Source: Clostridia bacterium
GTDB taxonomy: Bacteria > Bacillota > Clostridia > TANB77 > CAG-508
Direction of reading: 5' to 3'
Length of the DNA: 63,030 nucleotides
Assembly: GCA_900754285.1 (NCBI GenBank)
Contig: CAAECB010000037.1
Location: forward strand, 1 to 63,030
Each line of letters begins with the position of its first letter. The stretch's first letter is position 1. Below the pieces are notes generated by a model. It saw only the letters and a list, made by a program, of their open reading frames with translations. It had not been told where the DNA came from and made no database searches. This document shows, piece after piece, positions 51,051 through 61,499 of the stretch. The position numbers and the translations under genes were made by a program.

Positions 51051-53699
51051 TTATTCTTTTAAATCATTTAATAAAGACGTTTTAATATATTCATAATCAT
51101 TAGGTCTACCATAAGATGTTGCTATTTTAGAAGCAATATTCTTTATTTGTTGTTTTATTGCATCATTAATTTCATCAACTGAATAATTTGTATCTTGATA
51201 TATATCTCCAGATATTAAATTATCTTTTATTTGATGATAATTTTCAATACTTTCGACAATATCAACAGCAGCTTTTCTAGAAATAGGATAAGTTCCTGTA
51301 TCTGTTTTATAAACAAATTGATTATTACCTAAACAATCTATAGTTTGTCCACCTAATGTTGGAGTTTCAATAGAACTTGTTAAATATATTTTTCTATTAG
51401 TTTCATTACCTAAAGCAATCTTATCTGATGCAATTGTTTTAGGACTATTATCAAATTCAGTAGCGGCTTGTTCTAATATAAGACCAGGAATAAAGAATGT
51501 TTGAGCATCTCCTTTAGGTGTTCCATCTTGGTCAGTTGCTGCATATATTGTAATATTTGTACCATTACCATGAACAGCATTATGTCCAGCACTTGCTTTA
51601 TATCTACCAGCGCCTACAGCTGCTTTAATTAATTTTCCTACTTCTAATCTTTCTTCGCTTTCTATTTCTCTACTTAATGTTCCAGCACCATCAGTATCTT
51701 CGGTTGTAAATATATTTACTTGAGGATAATTAGCACTAATAAGTTTATTTTCCAAATCAGCTTTTAATTGTTTATCATAAAGATTATATTGTTGTTCATC
51801 AATCTTGCCTAAAGTATAATCATGTAATAACTTCTGTTCAGTAAAAGTTTGATAAGGAAGATTTTCATTAGATATAGTAATTTGTTGAGGAGCAATATCA
51901 GCAAACCTACGTTTTACATTATTATTAGCTGTTTCATATATATTAGATATATCATTCATTAATAATGGAACTGCATATTTATCATTATAATTTGTACCAC
52001 CATTTCTTGTTATTGCATTACCATTTTCATCTAATACATTATAATGAACATCGTCAAACAACATTTCGCCAAAACTCATTCTATCTTTGCTTTCCTTTAT
52101 AGCAGAAGCAAACGCAACAATTTGATTATAATTATTTTTATCTAGTTCAATATATTTATTACCAGCACTATCTATACCTGTTCTATACCCTAATTCTTTT
52201 AATCCATTTGTTGTATTACCTGATAATGTATTTTTCAAATTAGTATAAAAATTATCACTATCGGTTGTAATTCTTAAATATCTACCATTATCACCATATA
52301 TAGAATTAATTTTGTTTGTAATTTGTTTACCTTCAGAAGTTGTTGCATCAATATCAGCGCCTCCATTTACTTTAGAAATAAATCTTATTGATGATTCATC
52401 TTCTTCTCCTAAACCTTTTGTTAATTCTCTATAATTAATATTAGCTTCTTCTAGTTTACGAATAGCTTTTCTACTTTCTAATATTAATTTAGATTTTTCA
52501 GCAGGAGTTAAATTACTATTAGCAACAGTTGTTTCTATTAAATTCTTCCAATCAGCAGAAGTAGCATTAGACATATCTTGTTTAACACCTTCACCTGTTA
52601 TTGTTTTTACTATTTCATTCAATTTAGCTGTAGAATTTTGTTTATCTGTTTGAAGATTTGCAGCATAATCATAATTAATAGTAATAGGAGTACCTTCTGT
52701 ACTATATCCAGGTAATCTATAAGGGTCTTGTAATTGTTTTTGTGCGGATGCTTGTTGAGCTTTTAAAGCAGCTTTATAAGTTGCAAGACCATTACCATAA
52801 GTAGTAGTTGTATAACTTCTATTATATATAGCAGCTTGAATACCTGGTTCTAGTCTTTTTTGTAGATATTGTTCAGGAGATAAAGTAACACCATTCTTAT
52901 CTTCAACATCTGAATTAACTCCATATTTCTTTTGTTTATAAATAGCTACATCATAATCTTGTTCAAGGCTAGCTTTAATTCCAGGTGTTGTTTCAATATA
53001 TGCTTGTATGCCTTTCATTATTTTATCTCTACCAAGACTTTCCCATTGATTAGTTGTAGTATTATACACTTGACCATCAAAAATATTATCTGATGTTGGG
53101 TCTGTTATTACTTTTCCATTTTTATCTAAAAATCTTGTAATATTACTTCTACCCGCATCTTTAGCCGCTAATTCTATACCACCTTTTAATATATTAATTA
53201 ATGGTATTTCTGATACAGCTTCTTTTGTTGGTTTCCAATCTGTACCACCAATAACATTACCATTAGCATCAAGTTTATCTTGATAACGATAAGTATTTAT
53301 TTCTTTAAAGACGTTTTTATAATCTTTTGACAAATCTGTTCTTTTGTCTAAATCTTCAATATATTGTTTGTATTGTTGTTGTGCTTTTAATCTACCACGA
53401 ACATCAGCTCCAGTAAGCATCTTTGTTCCTTTTGTTATAATATCATTTAATGCATATCCTTTAAAACCATTTATTGACGCATCATTTATCATTGTCTGAA
53501 GTTCATTCATTTTATTAGCACGCCATTCATCTTCTGCACTATTTAAGTCTAAAGCAGCAAATTGTTGTTGTATAAGATTTTCTTTTTCAACAGCTAAATC
53601 ATGTCTTTGCTGCAAATAATTATAAGTATTAGCAACTTCTTCTAGATTATGTTTAGGACTATAAGCATAATCTTTATATCTAAATGTATTTAAAGCCAT
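51051..53699 (-). CDS. Virion cargo-type protein, 882 aa
   Basis: Begins MALNTFRYKDYAYSPKHNLEEVANTYNYLQQRHDLAVEKENLIQQQFAAL, and is largely helical with Gln/Asn/Thr-rich stretches, few cysteines and no clear enzyme motif. It fits the cargo protein genes that crAss-like phages place between the muzzle and the RNA polymerase subunits (family knowledge). It starts 2 nt after the previous stop and ends 4 nt before the next start. No repeat copy is found in it. The exact role (capsid cargo or ejection protein) is inference. Confidence 0.5.
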   Translation of the reverse strand: MALNTFRYKDYAYSPKHNLEEVANTYNYLQQRHDLAVEKENLIQQQFAALDLNSAEDEWRANKMNELQTMINDASINGFKGYALNDIITKGTKMLTGADVRGRLKAQQQYKQYIEDLDKRTDLSKDYKNVFKEINTYRYQDKLDANGNVIGGTDWKPTKEAVSEIPLINILKGGIELAAKDAGRSNITRFLDKNGKVITDPTSDNIFDGQVYNTTTNQWESLGRDKIMKGIQAYIETTPGIKASLEQDYDVAIYKQKKYGVNSDVEDKNGVTLSPEQYLQKRLEPGIQAAIYNRSYTTTTYGNGLATYKAALKAQQASAQKQLQDPYRLPGYSTEGTPITINYDYAANLQTDKQNSTAKLNEIVKTITGEGVKQDMSNATSADWKNLIETTVANSNLTPAEKSKLILESRKAIRKLEEANINYRELTKGLGEEDESSIRFISKVNGGADIDATTSEGKQITNKINSIYGDNGRYLRITTDSDNFYTNLKNTLSGNTTNGLKELGYRTGIDSAGNKYIELDKNNYNQIVAFASAIKESKDRMSFGEMLFDDVHYNVLDENGNAITRNGGTNYNDKYAVPLLMNDISNIYETANNNVKRRFADIAPQQITISNENLPYQTFTEQKLLHDYTLGKIDEQQYNLYDKQLKADLENKLISANYPQVNIFTTEDTDGAGTLSREIESEERLEVGKLIKAAVGAGRYKASAGHNAVHGNGTNITIYAATDQDGTPKGDAQTFFIPGLILEQAATEFDNSPKTIASDKIALGNETNRKIYLTSSIETPTLGGQTIDCLGNNQFVYKTDTGTYPISRKAAVDIVESIENYHQIKDNLISGDIYQDTNYSVDEINDAIKQQIKNIASKIATSYGRPNDYEYIKTSLLNDLKE

Positions 53700-53701
53700 A
53701 G

Positions 53702-55537
53702 TTATTTATTTAATATATAATCTATTATTTCTTGTGGTATCTCTTTGTATCTTGCCCGTAGGGAACGCAACATTTCTTCATCACGCAATCTAGCATTTCT
53801 ATTTATCATATAATTATTAAGACTTCCGCCAATATTACTAAACAGATTTCCAATACCAGCTGCATAATTTCCTAATTGATTAGTTCTAACATTTGTATTA
53901 AATAATATTTCTTTAATCAAGTTATCAGCATTAAATCTATCAGTAGCCATCTTAGCATTTGCATTAAATTGGTCTACTGCAAGTTTATTACCAATATTAG
54001 CTCTATCAACCATCATCTTCAACTGTGCTTTCTGCATTGCTTGTTGTGCTCTTGCTGTTAAGAATTGATTATAAGTAGCAGCATTAGCTTGTGCAACTTG
54101 CTGAGTATTTAATCTATCTTTATTCATCAATTCTGTTTCAATATTTTCTTTCTGACCATAAACTTGATTTTTAGCTTCTTGCGATTGAATAGCGGCACGT
54201 TGTTTTCTAGCTAATGCAACTCTACTACTAGAAGTATTTCTATCAATTTCATTCATAGTTCTTCTAGTTTCATCTTCAATTTTAGATAATTGAGGATTAA
54301 CATTATATCGAGTTTTAAGTTTAGCAGCGGCAACAGTAGCAGGAGCTTCCAAATCTTTTATTTCAGCAAGTTGAATTTCAGGAAGATTAGCTAAAGTAGG
54401 AGCAGTCATTGTTGGTAAATCAACAGTCGGCATTTTACTATTTATAATAGCACTACTAATAAAATCAATAGCACTTCCTCCTAAATTAGTATATAAATTA
54501 ATTTTATCAAGATTGTTATTAAACCAATCAGTAAATCTATTAAATCTACTTGGTTTTGTATATTGTCTTGCTAAATTAATTGTATCAACATCTTCTATTT
54601 CTTTTGCCATGCTAGCTAAAGAAGGTCTTTTATAAACATCTTTTGTATATCTAGGAATAGAAATTTTATCAGGTTGAGTATAAGGAACAGCTAAAGAAGT
54701 ATTATCAGCTATTGATTTGACTAAATTATTAGTCGATTTTGCATTTGAACCAACAGTTCTTTTGGCAGCAGTTGATGTAGTTTTAGGATTATAAAAATAT
54801 GTTCCAATATTACCAACATTTAATTGTGGAATACTAATTGTATTTGTATCAGATGTATTATTTGCAGGTTTGCTTGTAGCTTTATTTGATATAGTAATTG
54901 TGTCAGGAATATATTTTTCTTGAGTTTTTAACCAATCAACAGCTTTGATAGCATTTGTAATACCATAAGGATTAGCTTTAGATAAATCAGCTGAAACAGG
55001 TACAGCTTCATTTCTTGCGTTTACATAATATTTTTGCTCTTTATAATCAAAAGTATCTCCGATTTTATATTTATCATTATTTATTCTAAAACCTGTACCA
55101 ACTTTAGCTTTCTTTCTATCGCCACATCTCATAGTGTGGATAAGCCCATTTTTTACATTACCATTAATTGTTGCTATCATATTGCCGCCATTTTTATATT
55201 TCGTACCATCATCTTTAATACGATTTTTATCTTTAAAATTTTCTTGTGCATTAAACACAATATCAGGATTAGCACCACCAAGAACTAATTGTGCTGGAGA
55301 GCTTGCCCGTAGGAAAGGAACAGAACTAAACACTCTTACTTCATCAGGCTTCATCTGCATTACTTCTCCACCTTCAACTTCTAAATCTTTTCCAACATCA
55401 ACTCCACCATTAGTATGTTTACGTCCAGTAATATAATACATATTATTACCTAAATCAATAGCTTTACCGCCACGAACAATATTAGGTGTAAGAGTGCTAT
55501 TACTATTAATCGGTCTTACAATTTTATTCTTTCTCAT
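53702..55537 (-). CDS. Virion cargo-type protein, 611 aa, with two repeat insertions
   Basis: The N-terminal domain (about 20-120) has GGKAIDLGNNMYYITGRKHTNGGVDVGKDLEVEGGEVMQM, a glycine-rich beta pattern seen in phage structural proteins of Bacteroidales; the C-terminal half is a Gln/Asn/Ala-rich coiled coil (NQFLTARAQQAMQKAQLKMM). Two repeat copies are read in the frame giving LRAR/LRAS: VPFLRASSPAQL (55299) and MLRSLRARYKEI near the C-terminus (53747). A hairpin and a weak promoter-like motif precede it. The role is inferred from position in the cargo cluster. Confidence 0.5.
   Translation of the reverse strand: MRKNKIVRPINSNSTLTPNIVRGGKAIDLGNNMYYITGRKHTNGGVDVGKDLEVEGGEVMQMKPDEVRVFSSVPFLRASSPAQLVLGGANPDIVFNAQENFKDKNRIKDDGTKYKNGGNMIATINGNVKNGLIHTMRCGDRKKAKVGTGFRINNDKYKIGDTFDYKEQKYYVNARNEAVPVSADLSKANPYGITNAIKAVDWLKTQEKYIPDTITISNKATSKPANNTSDTNTISIPQLNVGNIGTYFYNPKTTSTAAKRTVGSNAKSTNNLVKSIADNTSLAVPYTQPDKISIPRYTKDVYKRPSLASMAKEIEDVDTINLARQYTKPSRFNRFTDWFNNNLDKINLYTNLGGSAIDFISSAIINSKMPTVDLPTMTAPTLANLPEIQLAEIKDLEAPATVAAAKLKTRYNVNPQLSKIEDETRRTMNEIDRNTSSSRVALARKQRAAIQSQEAKNQVYGQKENIETELMNKDRLNTQQVAQANAATYNQFLTARAQQAMQKAQLKMMVDRANIGNKLAVDQFNANAKMATDRFNADNLIKEILFNTNVRTNQLGNYAAGIGNLFSNIGGSLNNYMINRNARLRDEEMLRSLRARYKEIPQEIIDYILNK
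53747..53766 (-). repeat. Interspersed repeat inside the 611-aa cargo gene
   Basis: GTATCTTGCCCGTAGGGAAC; the gene reads SLRARY. Confidence 0.85.
55299..55316 (-). repeat. Interspersed repeat inside the 611-aa cargo gene
   Basis: GAGCTTGCCCGTAGGAAA; the gene reads FLRASS. Confidence 0.85.
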
Positions 55538-55645
55538 TGTTATAAAAATTAATCATTCTCGTGCGTTCTAAGCGATTTTCTGACATCGACCTTTGCAATT
55601 AATCAATCGAAAAAAGATAATCGCTTAGACGCAAAAAGAATGTGG
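55538..55645 (-). other. Intergenic control region with an 11-bp inverted repeat
   Basis: TCTAAGCGATT (55567-55577) and AATCGCTTAGA (55619-55629) form perfect arms around 41 nt. The enclosed sequence on the - strand (GATTAATTGCAAAG, then GTCAGA) weakly resembles the phage-specific promoter motif. The arrangement, inverted repeat plus promoter-like sequence, recalls 45024-45109. Confidence 0.45.
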
Positions 55646-56344
55646 TTAGCATTTGCGTTTTGACCTATTTCGGAATACTGATTTGCCGCCTGCACGGAAT
55701 CTCATAGTCGGCATATTATTAATATTATTATTACCAATACTACTAACTCCAGCATATTGTGCATTATTTTGTCCAACCTGTTTACCTGTATAACTATTTG
55801 CAATAGATTTATCTACTTCAAGATTAGCAACTACAGGGTCATGATATTTAAGTCTACCACTATAATCTAATTTATAAGCTGGAACTCCAGTTTGAGCAGT
55901 TGCCGCAGATATAACATTTCCAATTCCACTATCAATAGCCGAAGCTATACCAAGCCATGCTTTTTTTCTTCCACCACATTTACATTTTTTTCTACCACCA
56001 TATCGCATAAATCTATTCTTAAATTCTTTATCAATATCAGCAGTATTTCCAAATGCTTGTGTTAAACTTTGTGCGCTTTGCATTCCAACTTTTTGAGCAG
56101 AAAGTTCATTTTGTTCTTGATTAAGTTTTTCTTGTGCTTCAACTTCTGCAAGTTGTTGTTGGTAATTAGCATCAATTTGGGCTTGAGCATTTGCCATTTG
56201 TTGATTAATAGCAGCTTGTTGATTTGCAGCTTGTATTTTTGCAGCTTGTGCTTGTGCTTGTGCTTGTTTTTTTTGTTTTCTAGCACCTATAATACCACTA
56301 ATAATACCAAATAACGCTTTTTGTCTTTTACATCTATTTTTCAT
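55646..56344 (-). CDS. Basic coiled-coil virion protein, 232 aa
   Basis: Residues 20-95 form an Ala/Gln-rich coiled coil (KKQAQAQAQAAKIQAANQQAAINQQ); the middle is basic with RYGGRKKCKCGGRKKAW, and the end is GKSVFRNRSKRKC. Such Ala/Gln-rich helices with a basic tail suit an internal virion or ejected protein contacting DNA. It lies 2 nt after the putative tail muzzle gene. It carries no repeat copy. Function is inferred from position; I do not recognise the family by name. Confidence 0.5.
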   Translation of the reverse strand: MKNRCKRQKALFGIISGIIGARKQKKQAQAQAQAAKIQAANQQAAINQQMANAQAQIDANYQQQLAEVEAQEKLNQEQNELSAQKVGMQSAQSLTQAFGNTADIDKEFKNRFMRYGGRKKCKCGGRKKAWLGIASAIDSGIGNVISAATAQTGVPAYKLDYSGRLKYHDPVVANLEVDKSIANSYTGKQVGQNNAQYAGVSSIGNNNINNMPTMRFRAGGKSVFRNRSKRKC

Positions 56345-56346
56345 AA

Positions 56347-59300
56347 TTATTTATTAAAATAAGATTGAACATCTTTTATTACTATCTCTCGTGCATTATC
56401 TCTAAATATAATTCTAACAACTATATATTTTCCTGTCATTAATTTATTATCATTGTATCTATTATCATTAAGAATTAAATCTGGATTTATTTCTCCGCTA
56501 ATTCTATTTGTAATATTTTCATATTTATAATCAGCAACTTTGTTTTTGAAATAATTAAAATTCCATCTACCAAAATCATAAAATGGTTTCTTATAATCTT
56601 TAATAGATTTTCTTTCTTCTCTTATATTAAGTTCTCCACTATAACAACAATTACTATATAACTTTACTTTTAATATTTCAAATGGAGTATTATACTTATT
56701 AGTTATATATGTTATAAAATCAAGAACTTTTATTTGATTATAATTACCATTATTAAAATATACATCTATATAAGAACAAATAGTACCATCTATTACTTCA
56801 TTATAGAAATCTTTATTTAAAACATTATCTACATATTCATTATAAGTTGTTTTAGAAAACTCTTTTAATTTAAAAGCAGTATCCTTATCTATTATATAAA
56901 TATTATCTTTCATTGATATAAAAGGATAATTGCTTGTATAACTATGAGCAGATAACCAATCATTATTAACAAGATTATAACTTAATATATTACTATTATT
57001 ATCTTCATCTATAAAATTAAATAATAATCTACTTCTTACATTATCTTCTCCTATATAAATATGTTTAATGTTTTTACTTCTAATATAATTTATAATACCA
57101 GTAGTTATTTCTGCAATAGAATTATTATCATAACGATAAATTATTTTAGCATTAGAATCATAAAATATATAACCATAACTACCAACACTATAAGATATAA
57201 AATCTTGAAAACCAGCAAAACCTCTTTCTGTAGTAAATACTTCTTGATAATTAACTTCAAATACATCTGGCATTAGCATCTGTACATCTTTATCTTGCGT
57301 TTTCAATGTATTATCAACATTGAATACAAACATTGATTTTTCAGTATGTACAATCAATAATGTGCCAGCAGCCACAATGTTTGTTATCGCACCTTTATTT
57401 TCTGTTATTCTTTTATATGCTTCAACTTGAAAATTCTTCCATCTATTTTCAATAGATTCATCAGATATAACATCACTACGATAAACAGTTTGATAATAAT
57501 TCTCAATAGTATTTGATATTAAATCGCTTCTATAATTATATATCAACTTTGTTAGATAATCATAATAACAAGCCTCAAGTTTAAATAATTCATTAACTCT
57601 ACTAGGTTCTATTACGGTATTAATTTTTTGTATATTTGTTGAACCATCACTATAATTATAAGCTATTGTTCTAGGAAGATAATTAGCTTTTTTAGCAAAC
57701 AAAGGATAATGACTAAAATGTAAATATCTAATAGCAAATACATGTGGTTCACGAGTGCCATCAGCTATAACATTATCTTGATAAAATAATTTCTTTGTTG
57801 TATAATTAGTAGGATTAGCAACTGTATCTGATATTAAAACACCATCATGATGAAATTGATAAACACTATTCATTTGCAAATAATAATTATTATTATATTT
57901 ATAATTTGCATCATCTCCATAATTTCCAGTTGCTCCTGTTTTTAATTTAATAAATCCTAATGGTATTAATTTTTTATCTTTCTTACCATAGAATGTTTTA
58001 GCTATTTCATAATGTCCATTCGAATCTACTGTTCCTCTTATACCAACATATAATTGATTTGTATTAAAAGTAATTCCTTTATTTGCTGTAATTTTTAAAT
58101 GTCCTTCTCTACCAATATTAGTATCTATATTTGGAGTAATAATATTTATACCTGATACATCATATTTTTCTCCATCAATCAAATTACTATTTTCATAAAC
58201 ATCATAAAATTTTGTTTCATTTTCACTAGAACTTCTTGCTGTTTTACCGCTTAATGTAGCAATTTGTTTTATTATACCAACATCAGTATATCCACCTATT
58301 GTATCAAATTCAGGATAATTAAAATAAAAAGTAGCAGCACTAAGACCTGTTTTATAAGTTGCATTATATAAATAACTATTTATTGCTGTAGCTAATCCTT
58401 CACCTATTTCAACATATTCAGGTTCTTCATAACTAATAAAATATCCAACAGCATCGTCTATTATTGGCATATTTTCAAATACAAATCTAATACCAACTTT
58501 CATATTTTGGTCAGCTCTATAAATATAATCTCCATTATTATTTACATAACTTTCCATTTTATAATTTATGCCGTTAGTTGTATAACTATTTAATGTTCGA
58601 ATTTGAATGCCATCGCTATAAGTTCCATCTTTATAAACATAATGTATAAAGAAAGAATAATAACAATAATTTGTTATATAAGTTTGTTCTTCATTTTTAC
58701 TTAATGTTGATAATTCATTATCGCTTCCAACACAATAAATTTTTATATTAGAAGTATCAATATCTTTTAATTTAGTATTAGGATTATCAACTTTATAATT
58801 ACCAAGATAAACTCTATTTTTATAATTACATAAAGTTCCAACATTATAGAAAGATTGCTCATTTACTGTTAATTCATCAAGACTTATAATTTCATCTAAT
58901 AATGATACATTAACTGTTTTAACAACATTATAATCATATTTTACTGTACGTCTAGCTTCAGTTCCACCGTTATAATTAATAATATATCCTAATTCAAATT
59001 GAGTATATAACTTACTTGTTTCTAATATATCATTAATATTTACAACAACATTTAAACTAATATTGCAATATTCTAAGTCATCATTATAACAATCATCAAT
59101 CTTAACAACGGTAGGTGTCTTATTACTTTCAGTTTCTCCAACTAAAGCTAAATCTAATGTTTGTTTAGCAATTTGATAATTATATTTATCATAAACAATA
59201 ATAGGCATGCCTATTGGAAACCATAATGTTTTCTCATATTCATTAATATAATAACGAATAAAGAACACATAAGTACCTGTTCTAATTTTAGAACCTTTAT

Positions 59301-59778
59301 TCAAATAATAATTACTAAAGTTTGCTATTGGAACAATCGGTCTATTTGTATAAATATCATCATCATTATAATTAGCAATATAAACAAATCTATCAAGATT
59401 GATTGTTTTTAAAGCAACATCTTTAGTTGCATTTCTTTCACTAAATGATATTATTAATTCGTTATTTACATTATAAGTATATGTTCCAAATACTTCTCCA
59501 CCACACCATTTCCAATTGGTTGTTAATTCTTTATAACTACCATCTGTTTTAATTCTTGCAATTTTATTATTATCAAAAAATAAAACAAATTCTTCATTAC
59601 AAGAAATCACACCAACAATATTATAACCAGCAGGAATATTAGAAAAATCTATTAATGAGTTTTCATTTTGAATATTAATACCATCTGCTGTTAAAATAAT
59701 ATTACTAGCATGACAAAGTTTACCATCTGACATTTGGTCATACGGAGTATCTAAGTCTAATTGCGGTATTACTTTCAT
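56347..59778 (-). CDS. Putative tail muzzle / tail-tip protein, 1143 aa
   Basis: Strongly beta-rich throughout (MKVIPQLDLDTPYDQMSDGKLCHASNIILTADGINIQNENSLIDF, NYYLNKGSKIRTGTYVFFIRYYINEYEKT, NIVAAGTLLIVHTEKSMFVFNVDN), with repeated strand-turn patterns, as expected for a beta-propeller or multi-domain tail component. In crAss-like phages a protein of about this size at the same relative place forms the tail muzzle (family knowledge). The ATG overlaps the stop of the preceding ring-like protein gene (TAATG). No repeat copy lies in it. Confidence 0.55.
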   Translation of the reverse strand: MKVIPQLDLDTPYDQMSDGKLCHASNIILTADGINIQNENSLIDFSNIPAGYNIVGVISCNEEFVLFFDNNKIARIKTDGSYKELTTNWKWCGGEVFGTYTYNVNNELIISFSERNATKDVALKTINLDRFVYIANYNDDDIYTNRPIVPIANFSNYYLNKGSKIRTGTYVFFIRYYINEYEKTLWFPIGMPIIVYDKYNYQIAKQTLDLALVGETESNKTPTVVKIDDCYNDDLEYCNISLNVVVNINDILETSKLYTQFELGYIINYNGGTEARRTVKYDYNVVKTVNVSLLDEIISLDELTVNEQSFYNVGTLCNYKNRVYLGNYKVDNPNTKLKDIDTSNIKIYCVGSDNELSTLSKNEEQTYITNYCYYSFFIHYVYKDGTYSDGIQIRTLNSYTTNGINYKMESYVNNNGDYIYRADQNMKVGIRFVFENMPIIDDAVGYFISYEEPEYVEIGEGLATAINSYLYNATYKTGLSAATFYFNYPEFDTIGGYTDVGIIKQIATLSGKTARSSSENETKFYDVYENSNLIDGEKYDVSGINIITPNIDTNIGREGHLKITANKGITFNTNQLYVGIRGTVDSNGHYEIAKTFYGKKDKKLIPLGFIKLKTGATGNYGDDANYKYNNNYYLQMNSVYQFHHDGVLISDTVANPTNYTTKKLFYQDNVIADGTREPHVFAIRYLHFSHYPLFAKKANYLPRTIAYNYSDGSTNIQKINTVIEPSRVNELFKLEACYYDYLTKLIYNYRSDLISNTIENYYQTVYRSDVISDESIENRWKNFQVEAYKRITENKGAITNIVAAGTLLIVHTEKSMFVFNVDNTLKTQDKDVQMLMPDVFEVNYQEVFTTERGFAGFQDFISYSVGSYGYIFYDSNAKIIYRYDNNSIAEITTGIINYIRSKNIKHIYIGEDNVRSRLLFNFIDEDNNSNILSYNLVNNDWLSAHSYTSNYPFISMKDNIYIIDKDTAFKLKEFSKTTYNEYVDNVLNKDFYNEVIDGTICSYIDVYFNNGNYNQIKVLDFITYITNKYNTPFEILKVKLYSNCCYSGELNIREERKSIKDYKKPFYDFGRWNFNYFKNKVADYKYENITNRISGEINPDLILNDNRYNDNKLMTGKYIVVRIIFRDNAREIVIKDVQSYFNK

Positions 59779-60599
59779 TATCCTCTAGGTTTAAATGTAT
59801 AATTATAAAAATAATTCTGCCATTCTTTAGTATCAATATTTCCTTGTATTGTATTAATAACACTAGCTCTGGCTTTACTCTTTAACTGCATCCACATATA
59901 ATAAGGATTAGTACCATATTGACTAGCATTAAGATTAAATACAGGATGTTTCATACCACGACATAGCATCTTATACATACAATAATAAGCAAGTGCTTCT
60001 ATAAGATTTCCATCGTTTGGAATAACAGGAATTTCTTCTTGAAAATATTCACTATATTGAGTTTCAACTTCAAGATTTTCTATATAAATATAATCAGTAT
60101 CAAAATTTAATTCAATATGATTAGCGTCTACTAATATATAGTTTCTTTCCTCTACGGGCAAGATATAACGGTCAAATGTTATATTTCTTTTATTAACATC
60201 ATCTTCATTATTATGAATAGCAATACTTTCTCCATAATTAACATCTGACATTCCAGCAACTATAGACATAGTATCTGATAAATCTTCATTATCTAATTGT
60301 AGCTTGCCCGTAGAGGATTGACATTCACAATCAACTTTATCATCTATATTGGTAATAGCACATCCTCTTTTATCATAAACTTTTAATTCATTATTAATTA
60401 TATTACAAGAACTATATGCTATTCTATTATTAACATTAAGTTTTCGTTTCTTCTTAACAACAGATAATATTTTTAATTGTTGCATAGCATCAACACACCA
60501 TGCAGGAACTCTATTAACCCAATCACTATTATCAGGATTGAAATCGTTGTCTATTTTTGCGATTATAGACTCCATTGGTAAATTTGTCTTGTTCGGCAT
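59778..60599 (-). CDS. Putative connector/ring protein, 273 aa, with two repeat insertions
   Basis: Has VPAWCVDAMQQLKILSVVKKKRKLNVNNRIAYSSCNIINNELKVYDKRGCAITN and a C-terminal YCMYKMLCRGMKHPVFNLNASQYGTNPYYMWMQLKSKARASVINTIQGNID, resembling phage adaptor or tail ring proteins (helical C-terminus with conserved aromatic residues). Two repeat copies are present: RYILPVEERNYI (60146) and QSSTGKLQL (60298). It overlaps the preceding gene by 68 nt, so the start could be the later methionine MESIIAKID (60575). The role is inferred from gene order. Confidence 0.45.
   Translation of the reverse strand: MPNKTNLPMESIIAKIDNDFNPDNSDWVNRVPAWCVDAMQQLKILSVVKKKRKLNVNNRIAYSSCNIINNELKVYDKRGCAITNIDDKVDCECQSSTGKLQLDNEDLSDTMSIVAGMSDVNYGESIAIHNNEDDVNKRNITFDRYILPVEERNYILVDANHIELNFDTDYIYIENLEVETQYSEYFQEEIPVIPNDGNLIEALAYYCMYKMLCRGMKHPVFNLNASQYGTNPYYMWMQLKSKARASVINTIQGNIDTKEWQNYFYNYTFKPRG
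60146..60166 (+). repeat. Interspersed repeat inside the ring-like gene
   Basis: TTTCCTCTACGGGCAAGATA; the gene reads ILPVEE. Confidence 0.9.
60298..60319 (-). repeat. Interspersed repeat inside the ring-like gene
   Basis: TGTAGCTTGCCCGTAGAGGA; the gene reads SSTGKLQ. Confidence 0.9.
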
Positions 60600-61494
60600 T
60601 TCGTATAAAGTTTAAATAAGACATCTTATCATGTTTAAGCAATATTCCTAATTTATGCGTTATATCACAATTAAGTGCATATATTTCTTCTTTGTTTTTA
60701 CATTTATCAGCAATCTCTTCTTGTGTCATTCCACGTAAATTAGCGTTTATAGTTTTAATACGTTCAAATTCTGTACTAACTTTTCGACCAGCATATCGAA
60801 GTGTCATTTCTAATTTATAATAATAATTATCTCTTCTATAAGTAATATATTTAACACCATTATATTTAACGCCATGTAATTTTGCTATTTCAGCATCTTC
60901 TTTATTATAAGGAATCAAACCTTTAGCACGAATTTCATCTAATTTAGTTTTAGTAGCTTTAAGGTCTGCCATTCTTTTATCTTTCTTACAACCGTCAGTT
61001 TTATATCTATTAATAAGAAATTCAATCTTTTCATCAGCAAAAGAATACATATATCCTTCTAATAAACATTTATGAACTCCATATCTATAATAATTATAAA
61101 CAATTCTTTTATATTCAGCAAAACTTAAATTTGCTCTTTTATCAAGCAATGCTTTTTTCTTTAATAATATATGAACTCTTTTTACATCATTAAGATATAC
61201 ATTCAAATTATATAAAACACTACTATTAGAATTATATGCTTCTCCATGACGCATTAATTGTATAACTTCTAATCGTAATTCTTTATTTAATATTCCATCT
61301 TTTATTTCTGGATAATCATCAAGATTAATATCAAAAGTTTTCTTTATATAATCTTTTTTAGAAAAGACAATTTCTTCATGTCTATTTTTTACTTCTAAAG
61401 CTAGTTTTAATTCTTGTTCGACTTTTGTTTTAACATCATTAGTTTCACTTTGAAACTTAGTATAAAAATGTTGCAAATCTATTTCTACTTTCAT
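60532..61494 (-). CDS. Unknown structural-arm protein, 320 aa
   Basis: A helical, Lys-rich protein starting MKVEIDLQHFYTKFQSETNDVKTKVEQELKLALEVKNRHEEIVF, with several conserved-looking segments (RHGEAYNSNSSVLYNLNVYLNDVKRVHILLKKKALLD, KLEMTLRYAGRKVSTEFERI). It matches no family I know by motif. Position between two ring-like proteins suggests a tail or connector part, or a gatekeeper. The last 68 nt overlap the next gene in another frame. Confidence 0.45.
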   Translation of the reverse strand: MKVEIDLQHFYTKFQSETNDVKTKVEQELKLALEVKNRHEEIVFSKKDYIKKTFDINLDDYPEIKDGILNKELRLEVIQLMRHGEAYNSNSSVLYNLNVYLNDVKRVHILLKKKALLDKRANLSFAEYKRIVYNYYRYGVHKCLLEGYMYSFADEKIEFLINRYKTDGCKKDKRMADLKATKTKLDEIRAKGLIPYNKEDAEIAKLHGVKYNGVKYITYRRDNYYYKLEMTLRYAGRKVSTEFERIKTINANLRGMTQEEIADKCKNKEEIYALNCDITHKLGILLKHDKMSYLNFIRNAEQDKFTNGVYNRKNRQRFQS

Positions 61495-61499
61495 AATTA

